Assembly (NCBI GenBank): GCA_003170115.1
Contig: PMZS01000283.1
Span: forward strand, 1-17,169
Direction: 5' to 3'
Source of the DNA: Spirochaetaceae bacterium
GTDB lineage: Bacteria > Spirochaetota > Spirochaetia > SZUA-6 > Fen-1364
Length of the DNA: 17,169 nt
Shown piece by piece: positions 1 to 7,132 of the stretch. The notes beneath the pieces are model-generated. The model was not told the origin of the DNA. It did no database searches and worked only from the letters and a program-made list of their open reading frames with translations. How positions within the stretch are numbered: position 1 is the first letter of the stretch; every line of letters starts with the position of its first letter. Position numbers and translations under genes: made by a program.

Positions 1-501
1 TTTATTTTGTGTCGGTTCCTTATTGCGGCAATAGTGATCATTATCGTGTCTGCCCCATCGGTGAAGGTCCAAGTCCACGTGTTGCCGTTATGGCTCCAGG
101 TTATTGTTTCGGTACCTGACGTGTACGGCGAAGGCATGCTGTCGGTCCAACCCGCCAGAGTGCCTTCGATAAATGCCTCAACAAGATACGACTGAAAGTA
201 GCCGAGATTCGTGATGAAGTAGGCCGCTAACGCAGGACCTGGAGTCGATGGGGGGGGTGAAGCAAATTTCGGACATCATCGAACTCCACGTTTCGTAGGG
301 GATCGGCTGTATTGTCACCGTCGAAGCTGAGGGCGGCGCCGCCGACGATGTTCCTGAAGAACCACCTGAAGAATCAAGTGAACAACCGGCGAGTATCAAC
401 AACGATGTCATCACTACAAGCGCAGATCGCAAGAGGATCTGCACCTTTAACGAAATCAACGTACGGCCAAATGAGTCGATGGCTTGACTTCGAAACGACA
501 T
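1..501 (-). pseudogene. Lipoprotein gene, frameshifted at a G8 run and cut by the window edge
   Basis: The ATG at 501-499 has a strong Shine-Dalgarno sequence (AAGGAGG, complement of 509-515) seven bases upstream, which decides the start. The product opens with a 39-residue signal peptide (Arg/Lys-containing n-region, hydrophobic stretch from about residue 22) ending in the lipobox LAGC, with Cys40 as the predicted lipidated residue, so it should be membrane-anchored. A Ser/Gly/Ala/Pro-rich linker follows (residues 41-60). The first frame closes at 178, but after the G8 run at 250-257 another frame continues without a stop to base 1. That second frame has good composition and a Thr/Trp-rich stretch (TWTWTFTDGAD). 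One G fewer in the run restores a single frame. The 3' end lies outside the window. I recognise no family; secreted lipoprotein is as far as the evidence goes. The frameshift may be real, phase-variable, or a sequencing error. Confidence 0.6.
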
Positions 502-1035
502 CTGAGGTCCTCCTTATTGATTGCCTACTTGCCTATGCACCCTCTGATAGCAAGGACGCCATGAAAATCGGCGACTGACCTTCAAGAGAGCATTGTAGAG
601 AGACCGCTCCTCAAACTCATTATGGCTCTGCCAGCACATTCTTGTCAAATGTCAGGCGCCGAAGGTGCAATCTCAAAAACGGTTTTTCTGTCGGAGGAGG
701 GGATCGCAGTTTGTGCGAGGGTTGATCAGCTCGTGCGGGGACAAGAATCTGGCGCACGTGGGAACGAAGAAGGGGATGCGAACGATGCCGGTCGCTTCGA
801 TGCGCGGAGTCTCAAGAAGCTCCGCGACTTCCTTGAGCTCCCGCCAAACAACCGATCCTTCCTTTACCGTACGCTCAGCAATTTCACCAGGAAGAATCAA
901 CCCGAACGCGCCACTCACCACAAGGACACGGATGTTTGATGCTCGACCTGAAATCGACCTGAAGTCCCTTGACCTTACTGCCCATATAAAACGATCATTC
1001 AAGCGGCGTGTTCCGCAGGAGCGTGCCTCCTTGCA
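502..1035. other. Gap without a convincing gene
   Basis: About 530 bases lie between the lipoprotein start and the methyltransferase. They carry the lipoprotein promoter and leader. A minus-strand frame between about 945 and 673 has gene-like codon use (it includes VLVVSGAFGLILPGEIAE), but it lacks a credible start and matches no family I recognise. A plus-strand frame from 622 to 939 overlaps it and is equally unconvincing. Given the decay of the genes to the right, this may be a remnant of a lost gene. The short inverted repeat at about 676-688 (AAAAAC/GTTTTT) is too small to call a terminator. Confidence 0.4.
619..648 (-). promoter_or_regulatory. Sigma-70-like promoter for the lipoprotein gene
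   Basis: On the minus strand, TTGACA (648-643) is followed after 18 bases by CATAAT (624-619). Transcription would start near 612, giving a leader of about 110 bases before the lipoprotein ATG at 501. The -35 lies in a 14-base segment (639-652) identical to part of the operator at 10835-10848, so this promoter might share the regulator. However, only one half-site and the spacer are present here. Confidence 0.45.
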
Positions 1036-2029
1036 ATGCAGATAATTGAAACGGCCGACGGCGAGCTTCTGGCAGAGTATGTACCCTCCGAGGTGCAGCA
1101 GGTGGCGGATCCGGATACCGCCATCCCTGAGCTGGCCAAGAATGTGCGCGCCATGGCGGCTGTCGAAGAAGCCATCCGACGCATTCCCACCACTCATGAC
1201 CTTCACCTCACTGACGCCAGAATCTCCCCGCGGCTCCTCCTTGAGTCCGTGCACCTGGTTGTCACCTCTCCGCCGTATTGGACGTTGAAGCGATACCGCG
1301 AAGTCAATGGACAGCTCGGTCACGTCGAGGACTACGAGGAGTTCCTCGACGATCTGGACGCCGTGTGGCGGTGGATCTATGACGCGCTGACTCCAGGGGG
1401 AAGGCTGATCTGCGTGGTTGGAGACGTGTGCCTCTCTCGGCGAAAGAATAATGGAGAGCACACCTGCGTGCCCCTGCACTCCTCCATTCAAGAGCACTGC
1501 CGCAAGATCGGCTTCTCCAACCTTGCTCCCATCATTTTGGCACAAAATCGCCAACGCCACCTACGAAGTCGGGGGCAACTCACGGTTTTTGGGAAAACCT
1601 TATGAGCCCAATGGGGTGATCAAGAACGATATCGAATACATCCTCATGCTGCGAAAGCCCGGCGGCTACCGCAAACCCTCTCGCGCGGCCAGGCTGTTAA
1701 GCGTCATCTCCGATCCCAATCACAAAAAGTGGTTCCAGCAGATCTGGCACGACATCACAGGGGAGTCTACCAGGAACCATCCCGCCCCCTATCCGCTATC
1801 ACTCGCCCTTCGGCTGGTACGGATGTTCAGCTTTGTTGGCGACACCGTCCTTGATCCGTTCATGGGTACGGCCACCACTAATCTGGCCGCGGCGCAGTCG
1901 GGAAGAAACAGCATCGGCATCGAAATCGATCCCCACTACTTCGGCCTCTCCAAGGATCGCCTGCTCACCGAGACAGCCGACATGTTTGCAAAGACAACAA
2001 TCAAAACTCACATCCCGTCGGAGGCGTAA
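1036..2029 (+). pseudogene. Beta-class site-specific DNA methyltransferase, frameshifted
   Basis: This is an N4-cytosine or N6-adenine DNA methyltransferase, the protecting half of a type II restriction-modification system. The catalytic motif TSPPYW (about 1266-1283) precedes the S-adenosylmethionine-binding motif DPFMGTATTN (about 1852-1881), which is the beta-class order. The frame from 1036 breaks at the TTTT run 1535-1538: with one T fewer, it joins the frame ending at 2029, reading IIWHKIANATYE across the junction. A second anomaly lies at 1219-1242. There a +2 frame reads NLPAAPP, as I would expect ahead of ESVHLVVTSPPYW, while the open frame reads a different sequence, suggesting a compensated pair of indels. 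The N-terminus also looks short, and the AGGAG upstream of the ATG is 15 bases away. The endonuclease remnant follows 43 bases after the stop codon. Family assignment is firm; gene inactivity is likely unless the indels are sequence errors. Confidence 0.8.
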
Positions 2030-2071
2030 GCGCCTGCACCCAGGAATCTGCAGCAGGATCTCCGCCGCGCC

Positions 2072-2660
2072 GTGACTCACTTCTGGAAAACCCGTACCTC
2101 GCAAGGAAGAAGACAGGGCGGCAAGAGCGGGGCCAAGGACGCGGGCGCTCGTTCCATGGTCACCGGCGGCAAGCAGATAGATGGCATTGTCTCGCTTTTC
2201 GCCAGCATCGTCGAGGGTGAGGGAATACCCGCCTCAGCAATCAACGTCAGAAGCACGACGCTTCCAGGCTATTTCCGCCCTGAGAAGGATTGGGATCTCG
2301 TGGTCGTTCTGGACGGCAGACTCATCGCCAGTGTCTAGTTCAAGTCCCATGTCGGTTCTTTCGGCAACAACTTCAACAACAGAGTCGAAGAAGCCCTTGG
2401 CAACGCGACAGATCTGAACACAGCGTATCGCGAGGGAGCTTTCCGTCCGTCAACCAAACCATGGATGGGCTACATGATGCTCCTGGAGGAACACAAGAAA
2501 TCCACCAGGCCGGTGAAATTGCGGCAGCCACATTTCCCCGCTTTCTCCGAATTCATCAAAGCCTCCTACCAACGCAGGTATGAGCTATTCTGCACCCGGC
2601 TTGTCAGAGAGCGCCTCTATGACGCTGCCTGCCTGATCGTCTCCCCTGCTTCTTCAATGC
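2072..2660 (+). pseudogene. PaeR7I/XhoI-family type II restriction endonuclease, stop at catalytic Glu
   Basis: The N-terminal sequence (VTHFWKTRTSQGRRQGGKSG, then VTGGKQIDG) and the core (KDWDLVVVLDGRLIASV, then FKSHVGSFGNNFNNRVEEA and YELFCTRLVRERLYDAA) match what I know of the PaeR7I/XhoI family, whose members cut CTCGAG. An in-frame TAG at 2336-2338 replaces the Glu of the D-x(n)-ExK nuclease motif (GAG to TAG is one change), leaving FK intact behind it. The same frame stays open afterwards to 2941, but recognisable similarity ends near 2650, so about 40 C-terminal residues appear lost. No ATG is available: GTG 2072 lies inside the conserved N-terminus, and the same frame runs back through CTG 2048 to the methyltransferase stop at 2027-2029. 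I infer a non-functional relic. Family recognition is from memory, not from a search. Confidence 0.75.
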
Positions 2661-2802
2661 GCAGCAGCTTCTCGTTCGGCACAGCCTCTGCGGCGAGCTG
2701 GTGCCCCGTTGGTGGTACCTGCCCGGCGGCGTCCCATCCCAGGATACTGGAAACGGCTGCGCGCGTCGCCCGGATCGATCGCTCCGAGCGGCAACCGCGG
2801 CC

Positions 2803-3453
2803 TTACCCCCTCACTCTCTTCACTATCTCAATTGCGGCCTTGCAGTTGTCGCGGATCTGCGCCCACTTCTTTTCCGCAATAGCCTCCCGGGTGGCAATCC
2901 AGGTCCCGCCAACGCACGCGACGGCTTTCTCCGCGAGGTAGTCGGCCAGGTTCGCCACTGAAACCCCGCCCGTGGGCATGAACTTCACTCCCATGTGCGC
3001 GTAGGGGGCGGAGAGGGCCTTGATCACCTTCAGGCCTCCAAAGGCTTCGGCGGGGAAGAACTTCAGGAGCTTCAAACCAAGGGCGAGTGCTTGTTCGATC
3101 TCTGACGGGGTGATGACACCCGCGATGAACGGAAGCCCCCTGTGGGCCGCTTCGGCAACGACGTCCTGGTTCAACCCGGGCGCCACGCCGAACTTCGCGC
3201 CCGCATCGCATGCCCGGCCGAGGTTCTCCGCGGTGAGGACCGTGCCGGCACCGAGCACCATCGATGGTCTCAGCGAAGCGATCTTCGCGATCACTTCCGC
3301 GGCTGCTGCCGTGCGGAAGGTAATCTCGGCGACCGGCAGCCCCCCCTCGAGAAGGGCATCAGCAAGGGGCAGCGCCGCGTCGACGGAGTCGATGGCGATC
3401 ACGGGAACCACCACGTGTTTGGCAAGAAGTGCGAAGACGTCGTTTCCGTTCAT
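2803..3453 (-). CDS. eda: KDPG/KHG aldolase (class I 2-keto-3-deoxy-6-phosphogluconate aldolase)
   Basis: A 216-residue cytoplasmic TIM-barrel aldolase of normal family length. It is expected to cleave 2-keto-3-deoxy-6-phosphogluconate to pyruvate and glyceraldehyde 3-phosphate, or 4-hydroxy-2-oxoglutarate to pyruvate and glyoxylate. Family landmarks are present: EITFRT with Glu43 and Arg47, GAGTVLT at 68-74, the Schiff-base Lys131 in LKFFPAEAFGG, and the phosphate-binding PTGGVS at 160-165 and GGTW at 182-185. The ATG at 3453 has GGAGG seven bases upstream; this Shine-Dalgarno sequence lies in the Gly-Gly codons that end the MoaD-like gene, so the two should be translationally linked. It is the last gene of the leftward operon and converges on the decayed restriction island. 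No poly-T terminator is obvious after the TAA. The exact keto-acid substrate is unproven. Confidence 0.93.
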   Translation of the reverse strand: MNGNDVFALLAKHVVVPVIAIDSVDAALPLADALLEGGLPVAEITFRTAAAAEVIAKIASLRPSMVLGAGTVLTAENLGRACDAGAKFGVAPGLNQDVVAEAAHRGLPFIAGVITPSEIEQALALGLKLLKFFPAEAFGGLKVIKALSAPYAHMGVKFMPTGGVSVANLADYLAEKAVACVGGTWIATREAIAEKKWAQIRDNCKAAIEIVKRVRG

Positions 3454-3456
3454 ATC

Positions 3457-3738
3457 CTATCCTCCAGACAGCAGGGGAAAGAGAGCGATCTCATCGCCCT
3501 CGTGAAGCTCCGTGGCAAGTCCGCCCGGGACCTGGTTCCACCCGTACCCGTTGATCGTGCTCATGAGCGATGGACCGGGAACAGACATGCTGTAGCTCTT
3601 CTGAAGCCAGTCCGCCACCGAGAGGAGCGTGCTGCCGTGCGGGAGGCTCAGTTCGTCCTGGCGCCTGCCGCCGGTTTTCTCCCGGATCGCCGAGAGATAG
3701 CGGATGCGCACCGTCACCGTGGCGGACGGCCCATTCAT
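3457..3738 (-). CDS. MoaD/ThiS-type ubiquitin-like sulfur carrier
   Basis: This 93-residue protein has a beta-grasp pattern (VTVRIRYLSAIREKTG at the start, then DEIALFPLLSGG) and ends exactly in Gly-Gly. That terminus is adenylated and thiocarboxylated in MoaD proteins to deliver sulfur to the pterin cofactor. The start is ATG 3738-3736, which overlaps the TGA of the oxidoreductase as ATGA and has AAGGAG upstream; an upstream in-frame ATG at 3804 would add 22 low-complexity residues inside the preceding gene and is unlikely. A dedicated MoaD homologue beside a tungsten aldehyde oxidoreductase is common, so its role is most likely supply of the tungstopterin for that enzyme. A general role in molybdopterin or thiamin synthesis is possible but less likely here. 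Confidence 0.88.
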   Translation of the reverse strand: MNGPSATVTVRIRYLSAIREKTGGRRQDELSLPHGSTLLSVADWLQKSYSMSVPGPSLMSTINGYGWNQVPGGLATELHEGDEIALFPLLSGG

Positions 3739-5558
3739 GCCAGGAGCTCCTTCAGTCCCCATTTCGACTTGGTTTCCTCCGTCACCACTCCGTCGGCATC
3801 CCAACCGCGCAGCCCATAGTAATCCTTCAGCATCACGTCGTACATCGCATCGGTGAGGATCCTGCCCTTGGTCGGCCCGCTGGGCAGGGTCTCTTTCGTG
3901 ATTCTCTCAGGCAGGAGGTCGTCCCGCCGCCGGATGCCCTCGCGATTGAGGATCACCCGCTCCAGGCAGTAGATGCGCTGGGCGATCTCCATAAGCTTCG
4001 GCGTGAAGGCGTATCCAGTCACGGCCTCGAGGACTTCGCCAGTGGGCGCCTCGGAAAACCCGAAGGCGCCGCGCACGACGGTGCACATGCCGATGCTGTC
4101 GACGTAGGCGCGGCTGTCCTGCGCGGCTTTCACCAGGGCCGCCTTTCCTTCCAGCGCGTAGCGGTCGTACTTCCCGCTCTGCAGCTCCGCGCGAATGGTC
4201 CAGCCGCCGACGTTGTGGCAGGCGCCGCGGTTGGAGGTGCCGTTGGTGAGGCCGTTGCCCGTGAAGCCGCGAGGGTCGTAGGCGGCAAAGGGCATGCCCT
4301 TCACGTCCAGGATGAATCGCTTCCACTCCGGCCGTGCCTTTTTCACCCCGTACATACCCTCTGCCAGCAGATCACCGATACCCTGCCTCGCCGCGATGAG
4401 CTCGATGATGCCCAGGAGCGCGTCAGGATTGCCGAACCGTGCGTCGATCCCCATTGTATCCTGTTTCGTGATGAGCCCCTTCTCGAACAGCTCCATTGTC
4501 AGTGCCACGGCATTGCCGGCGGACATCGTGTCGATTCCCAGCTCGTCGCAGAGCTGGTTTCCCTTCACGATCGCGGCGAAATCGGATATGCCGCAGTCGG
4601 GGCCCAGGAGGCCCACGGTCTCGAACTCCGTGCGCGCATGGGCGCCCTTGTAGGGGCCCTCCGTGACCTCGCACATCTTCCCGCAGGCCACCGTGCACCG
4701 GTAGCAGGCGTAGTTCTTCTTCACGTAGTGGGCGACCATCTCGTGGGCATCCACCTTGTCGCAGTCCTCGAAATACGCGGTCTGGAAATTGCGCGTGGGC
4801 ATGCATCCGAGGGTGTTCAGCGGCTCGACGTACTGCGGCGTTCCGAACTTGGTGTGGTTGGCGCGGCTGGTCTTCAGCTCAACCACGGCCGCCTTCCTGA
4901 TCGCGGCAACCTTCTCCGCGTCCGCCAGTGATATGTCCCCGCTGCCCTTCACGATGATTCCCTTGAGGTTCTTCGAACCCATCACGGCACCCGGACCGCC
5001 CCGGCCGAATGCGCGATCATCAACGTTGATGTAGGACATTCGCACCAGGCGCTCTCCCGCGGGCCCGATGGACATGGCACCCGCCTTCTTCTCGCCGAAG
5101 GCTTCCCGGAGGGCTCCCAGGGTTTTCACCGAGGTGTATCCCTTCCAGGGCCGCGCGTCATGAAACTCCAAAGCCCCGTCCTTGAGGGAAAGCCACGTGA
5201 GCTCGGCGGCCTTTCCCTCGATAATCAGACCGTCGAACCCCGCCTGCTTCAGCTGGGGGCCGAAATCGCCGCCGCAGTTGGAGCAGAGGTACATCCTGGT
5301 CTCGGGGGACTTGGTGGCGAGCTGGAACTTCGTGGTGGAGACCAGCGGTGTGCCGGTGAGCGGGCCGGTCATGAAGAATATCTTGTTGTCCGGGCCCAGC
5401 TCGTCCACGCCGGGACCGATCTCGTCATAGTAATACTTGGCCGCGATCCCCCGGCCTCCGAGGAGAATCTTCACCTCGTCTTCCTTGAGGTTTTCAACCG
5501 AAGTCGCGCGCGTGCTCAGGTTCACCCGCAGGACCTTCCCGCAATACCCCTTCAGCAT
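3735..5558 (-). CDS. aor: Tungsten-type aldehyde:ferredoxin oxidoreductase
   Basis: A 607-residue protein, the usual length of the family. It should oxidise an aldehyde to the carboxylic acid at a bis-tungstopterin and pass electrons through a [4Fe-4S] cluster to ferredoxin in the cytoplasm. Cluster ligands are visible as C285-x2-C288-x3-C292 and C492, almost the same positions as in the Pyrococcus furiosus enzyme. Pterin-binding landmarks include GRGGPGAVMGSKNLKG (185-200), GLLGPDCGISD (316-326) and CSNCGGDFG near residue 92. No signal peptide is seen. The ATG at 5558 has a GAGAGGA Shine-Dalgarno sequence and begins 10 bases after the hydroxyacid dehydrogenase stop; the stop overlaps the MoaD-like gene. 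Sitting among sugar-acid enzymes, it probably oxidises glyceraldehyde, glycolaldehyde, acetaldehyde or a related product of the pathway; sequence does not choose between them. Confidence 0.95.
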   Translation of the reverse strand: MLKGYCGKVLRVNLSTRATSVENLKEDEVKILLGGRGIAAKYYYDEIGPGVDELGPDNKIFFMTGPLTGTPLVSTTKFQLATKSPETRMYLCSNCGGDFGPQLKQAGFDGLIIEGKAAELTWLSLKDGALEFHDARPWKGYTSVKTLGALREAFGEKKAGAMSIGPAGERLVRMSYINVDDRAFGRGGPGAVMGSKNLKGIIVKGSGDISLADAEKVAAIRKAAVVELKTSRANHTKFGTPQYVEPLNTLGCMPTRNFQTAYFEDCDKVDAHEMVAHYVKKNYACYRCTVACGKMCEVTEGPYKGAHARTEFETVGLLGPDCGISDFAAIVKGNQLCDELGIDTMSAGNAVALTMELFEKGLITKQDTMGIDARFGNPDALLGIIELIAARQGIGDLLAEGMYGVKKARPEWKRFILDVKGMPFAAYDPRGFTGNGLTNGTSNRGACHNVGGWTIRAELQSGKYDRYALEGKAALVKAAQDSRAYVDSIGMCTVVRGAFGFSEAPTGEVLEAVTGYAFTPKLMEIAQRIYCLERVILNREGIRRRDDLLPERITKETLPSGPTKGRILTDAMYDVMLKDYYGLRGWDADGVVTEETKSKWGLKELLA

Positions 5559-5568
5559 ACCATTCCTC

Positions 5569-6501
5569 TCATTTCGCGCTTGAAAGCGCGTTCAGCAGGT
5601 TGTCCACGGCGACCCGGGTCGCGCGGGACACGCTCTCTGCAGTAAAGGCGCCGACGTGCGGCGTGGCGATCACCCTGTCGTGCGAAAGGAGCGGGCTCGG
5701 ATCGGGCGGCTCCTTCTCGTACGCGTCGACACCATAGCCGGCCAGCCGTCCGTCCTGGAGGACGGCCAGGAGCGCCGCATCTTCCACGAGCCCCCCGCGC
5801 GCGGTGTTGATCAGCACCGCGCCTTTCTTCATCCGCGCGAGCGCCGGGCCGTCGATGAGCGGCCTCTGGCCGGGCGTATGCGGGCAATGGAGTGTCACGA
5901 TATCGGAGGAAGCCAGAAGCTCCTCGAGAGTGACGTAGCGGAACTCCGGGGAGGGAGCATAACACGCATCGGGGAACGCATCGTGGCCGAGCACTCTCAT
6001 GTCCATGCCCAGCGCGAACTTCGTGACCAGTTTTCCTATCCTGCCGGTGCCGATCACGCCGAGGGTCCTGCCCTCCAGCTCGGTTCCCTGCCGGCGCTCC
6101 CAGCCTCCCGCTTTCAACCGGGCATCGCCGTAGGAGACCGAGCGCAGGAGCGAGAGCATGAGGGCGATCGTGAGCTCCGCCACGCCGCGGGCGTTGGCCC
6201 CTTCGGCGCGCAGCACACTGATTCCCCGGCGCTCGCACGCGGCGAGGTCGATCGAATCCACTCCGGTGCCGTTCCTGCTGATGACCTTCAGGCAATCCGC
6301 GGCGGCGAGTACCACGTCAGTAATCTTCTCCACTCCCGCAAGCCATCCCGCGCAGCCTGGCACGAGGCCCCGCAGCTCCTGCTCGTCGGGTGATTTTCCC
6401 GGCGTACAGAAGACGAGTTGGTGGCCGGCCTTTTTCAGGAGGTCCAGCGACGGGTCCCCACCCTTCGTGAGGGAGCGCGGCGTGACGAGAATCCTGGCCA
6501 T
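5569..6501 (-). CDS. D-isomer-specific 2-hydroxyacid dehydrogenase (NAD type)
   Basis: A 310-residue member of the phosphoglycerate/glycerate/lactate dehydrogenase superfamily. The Rossmann motif is GVIGTGRIG (Gly151, Gly153, Gly156), and Asp174 (LGHDAF), at the end of the second strand, favours NAD over NADP. The catalytic triad is Arg235 (NTARGG), Glu264 (DAYEKEP) and His282 (TPHVGAFT). RNGTGVDSID (76-85) is the usual substrate-side loop. It would interconvert a 2-keto acid and a D-2-hydroxy acid, for example hydroxypyruvate/glycerate or glyoxylate/glycolate. The ATG at 6501 lies four bases after the cupin stop with only a weak GGCCGGG as ribosome site, so translation is probably coupled. 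The true serA function is unlikely because no ACT regulatory domain is present. Confidence 0.9.
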   Translation of the reverse strand: MARILVTPRSLTKGGDPSLDLLKKAGHQLVFCTPGKSPDEQELRGLVPGCAGWLAGVEKITDVVLAAADCLKVISRNGTGVDSIDLAACERRGISVLRAEGANARGVAELTIALMLSLLRSVSYGDARLKAGGWERRQGTELEGRTLGVIGTGRIGKLVTKFALGMDMRVLGHDAFPDACYAPSPEFRYVTLEELLASSDIVTLHCPHTPGQRPLIDGPALARMKKGAVLINTARGGLVEDAALLAVLQDGRLAGYGVDAYEKEPPDPSPLLSHDRVIATPHVGAFTAESVSRATRVAVDNLLNALSSAK

Positions 6502-6505
6502 CGGC

Positions 6506-7102
6506 CTACCCGGCCTTCGCGGGAACTATCTCGACTTTGCCCGCGCGTTTGAACACGCGCTGGGGGAATCCTTCCTTCTCGATGTCCGCGTAATTGTGCC
6601 CGGCCTCGCCGGGGTAGACGCAGAAGGAGATGAGGGGTTCGTCTCCGGTGTTCACGGTCCGGTGGCCCCAGAAAGGGGGCACGTAGCACATGCGCCCGGG
6701 CAGGAACCGCTCACAGGCGCTTTCGCCCGTGGGCAGCTTCATGAGCATGTAACCCTCGCCGCGCAGGCAGAGGTAGATCTCCGCGGTCCCCGGCACGGCG
6801 TGGTAGTGGCCCTTTGTCATGAAGCATTCCCCGCCTACCGTGCCGGGGTAGGTCTTGCTGATACAGAACTGCAGTTGGCCCACTTCCTGGGGTATCTTCA
6901 TTTCGAAGACCTCGTAGTGCACCGGGTCACCCTGAGCGACCAGGGCTTCCAGCGCCTTGGCGTCCCTGTAGTGGCCTCGCATGCTGGATGCCAGGCGGAT
7001 CGTGTGGACCTGCGGGTTCTTCATGATCCCGTGCACGAGGTCGTAGTCGACCCCGAAAGGGGTGTCCAGTTTTACGCTCGGACCCGTCGTGTGCTCCGTC
7101 AT
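6506..7102 (-). CDS. Cupin-type phosphoglucose isomerase
   Basis: This 198-residue single-domain cupin resembles the archaeal phosphoglucose isomerase (PF06560), which interconverts glucose 6-phosphate and fructose 6-phosphate with a bound metal. Metal ligands fit in sequence and spacing: His99 and His101 (TKGHYHA), Glu108 (GTAEIYLCLRGEGYML) and His147 (VPPFWGHRTVN). The Pyrococcus enzyme has the same 2-, 7- and 39-residue intervals. The C-terminal YPGEAGHNYADIEKEGF also matches that group. The ATG at 7102 has a purine-rich GAGGAGAAGAGG site and follows the kinase stop by 30 bases. In this operon it may act on a different aldose/ketose phosphate. Family call firm; substrate inferred. Confidence 0.88.
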   Translation of the reverse strand: MTEHTTGPSVKLDTPFGVDYDLVHGIMKNPQVHTIRLASSMRGHYRDAKALEALVAQGDPVHYEVFEMKIPQEVGQLQFCISKTYPGTVGGECFMTKGHYHAVPGTAEIYLCLRGEGYMLMKLPTGESACERFLPGRMCYVPPFWGHRTVNTGDEPLISFCVYPGEAGHNYADIEKEGFPQRVFKRAGKVEIVPAKAG

Positions 7103-7132
7103 GATGTCCTCTTCTCCTCTGATTGATGACTC

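Noticed and set aside
7..195. Plus-strand small hydrophobic open frame at the left edge
   Set aside because: The opposite strand continues the lipoprotein coding sequence after the G8 run with better amino acid composition.
676..688. AAAAAC-G-GTTTTT inverted repeat
   Set aside because: Loop of one base and an A/T stem; too weak and too short for a terminator or an operator.
673..1560. Long minus-strand frame of 295 codons opposite the methyltransferase
   Set aside because: Its first half is the exact antisense of conserved methyltransferase motifs (TSPPYW region), and no family is recognisable; only the part below 945 has any gene-like character, noted under the gap.
3570..4931. Plus-strand frame of 453 codons
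   Set aside because: It lies antisense to the MoaD-like gene and the aldehyde:ferredoxin oxidoreductase, which carry complete family motifs; open only because of high GC content.
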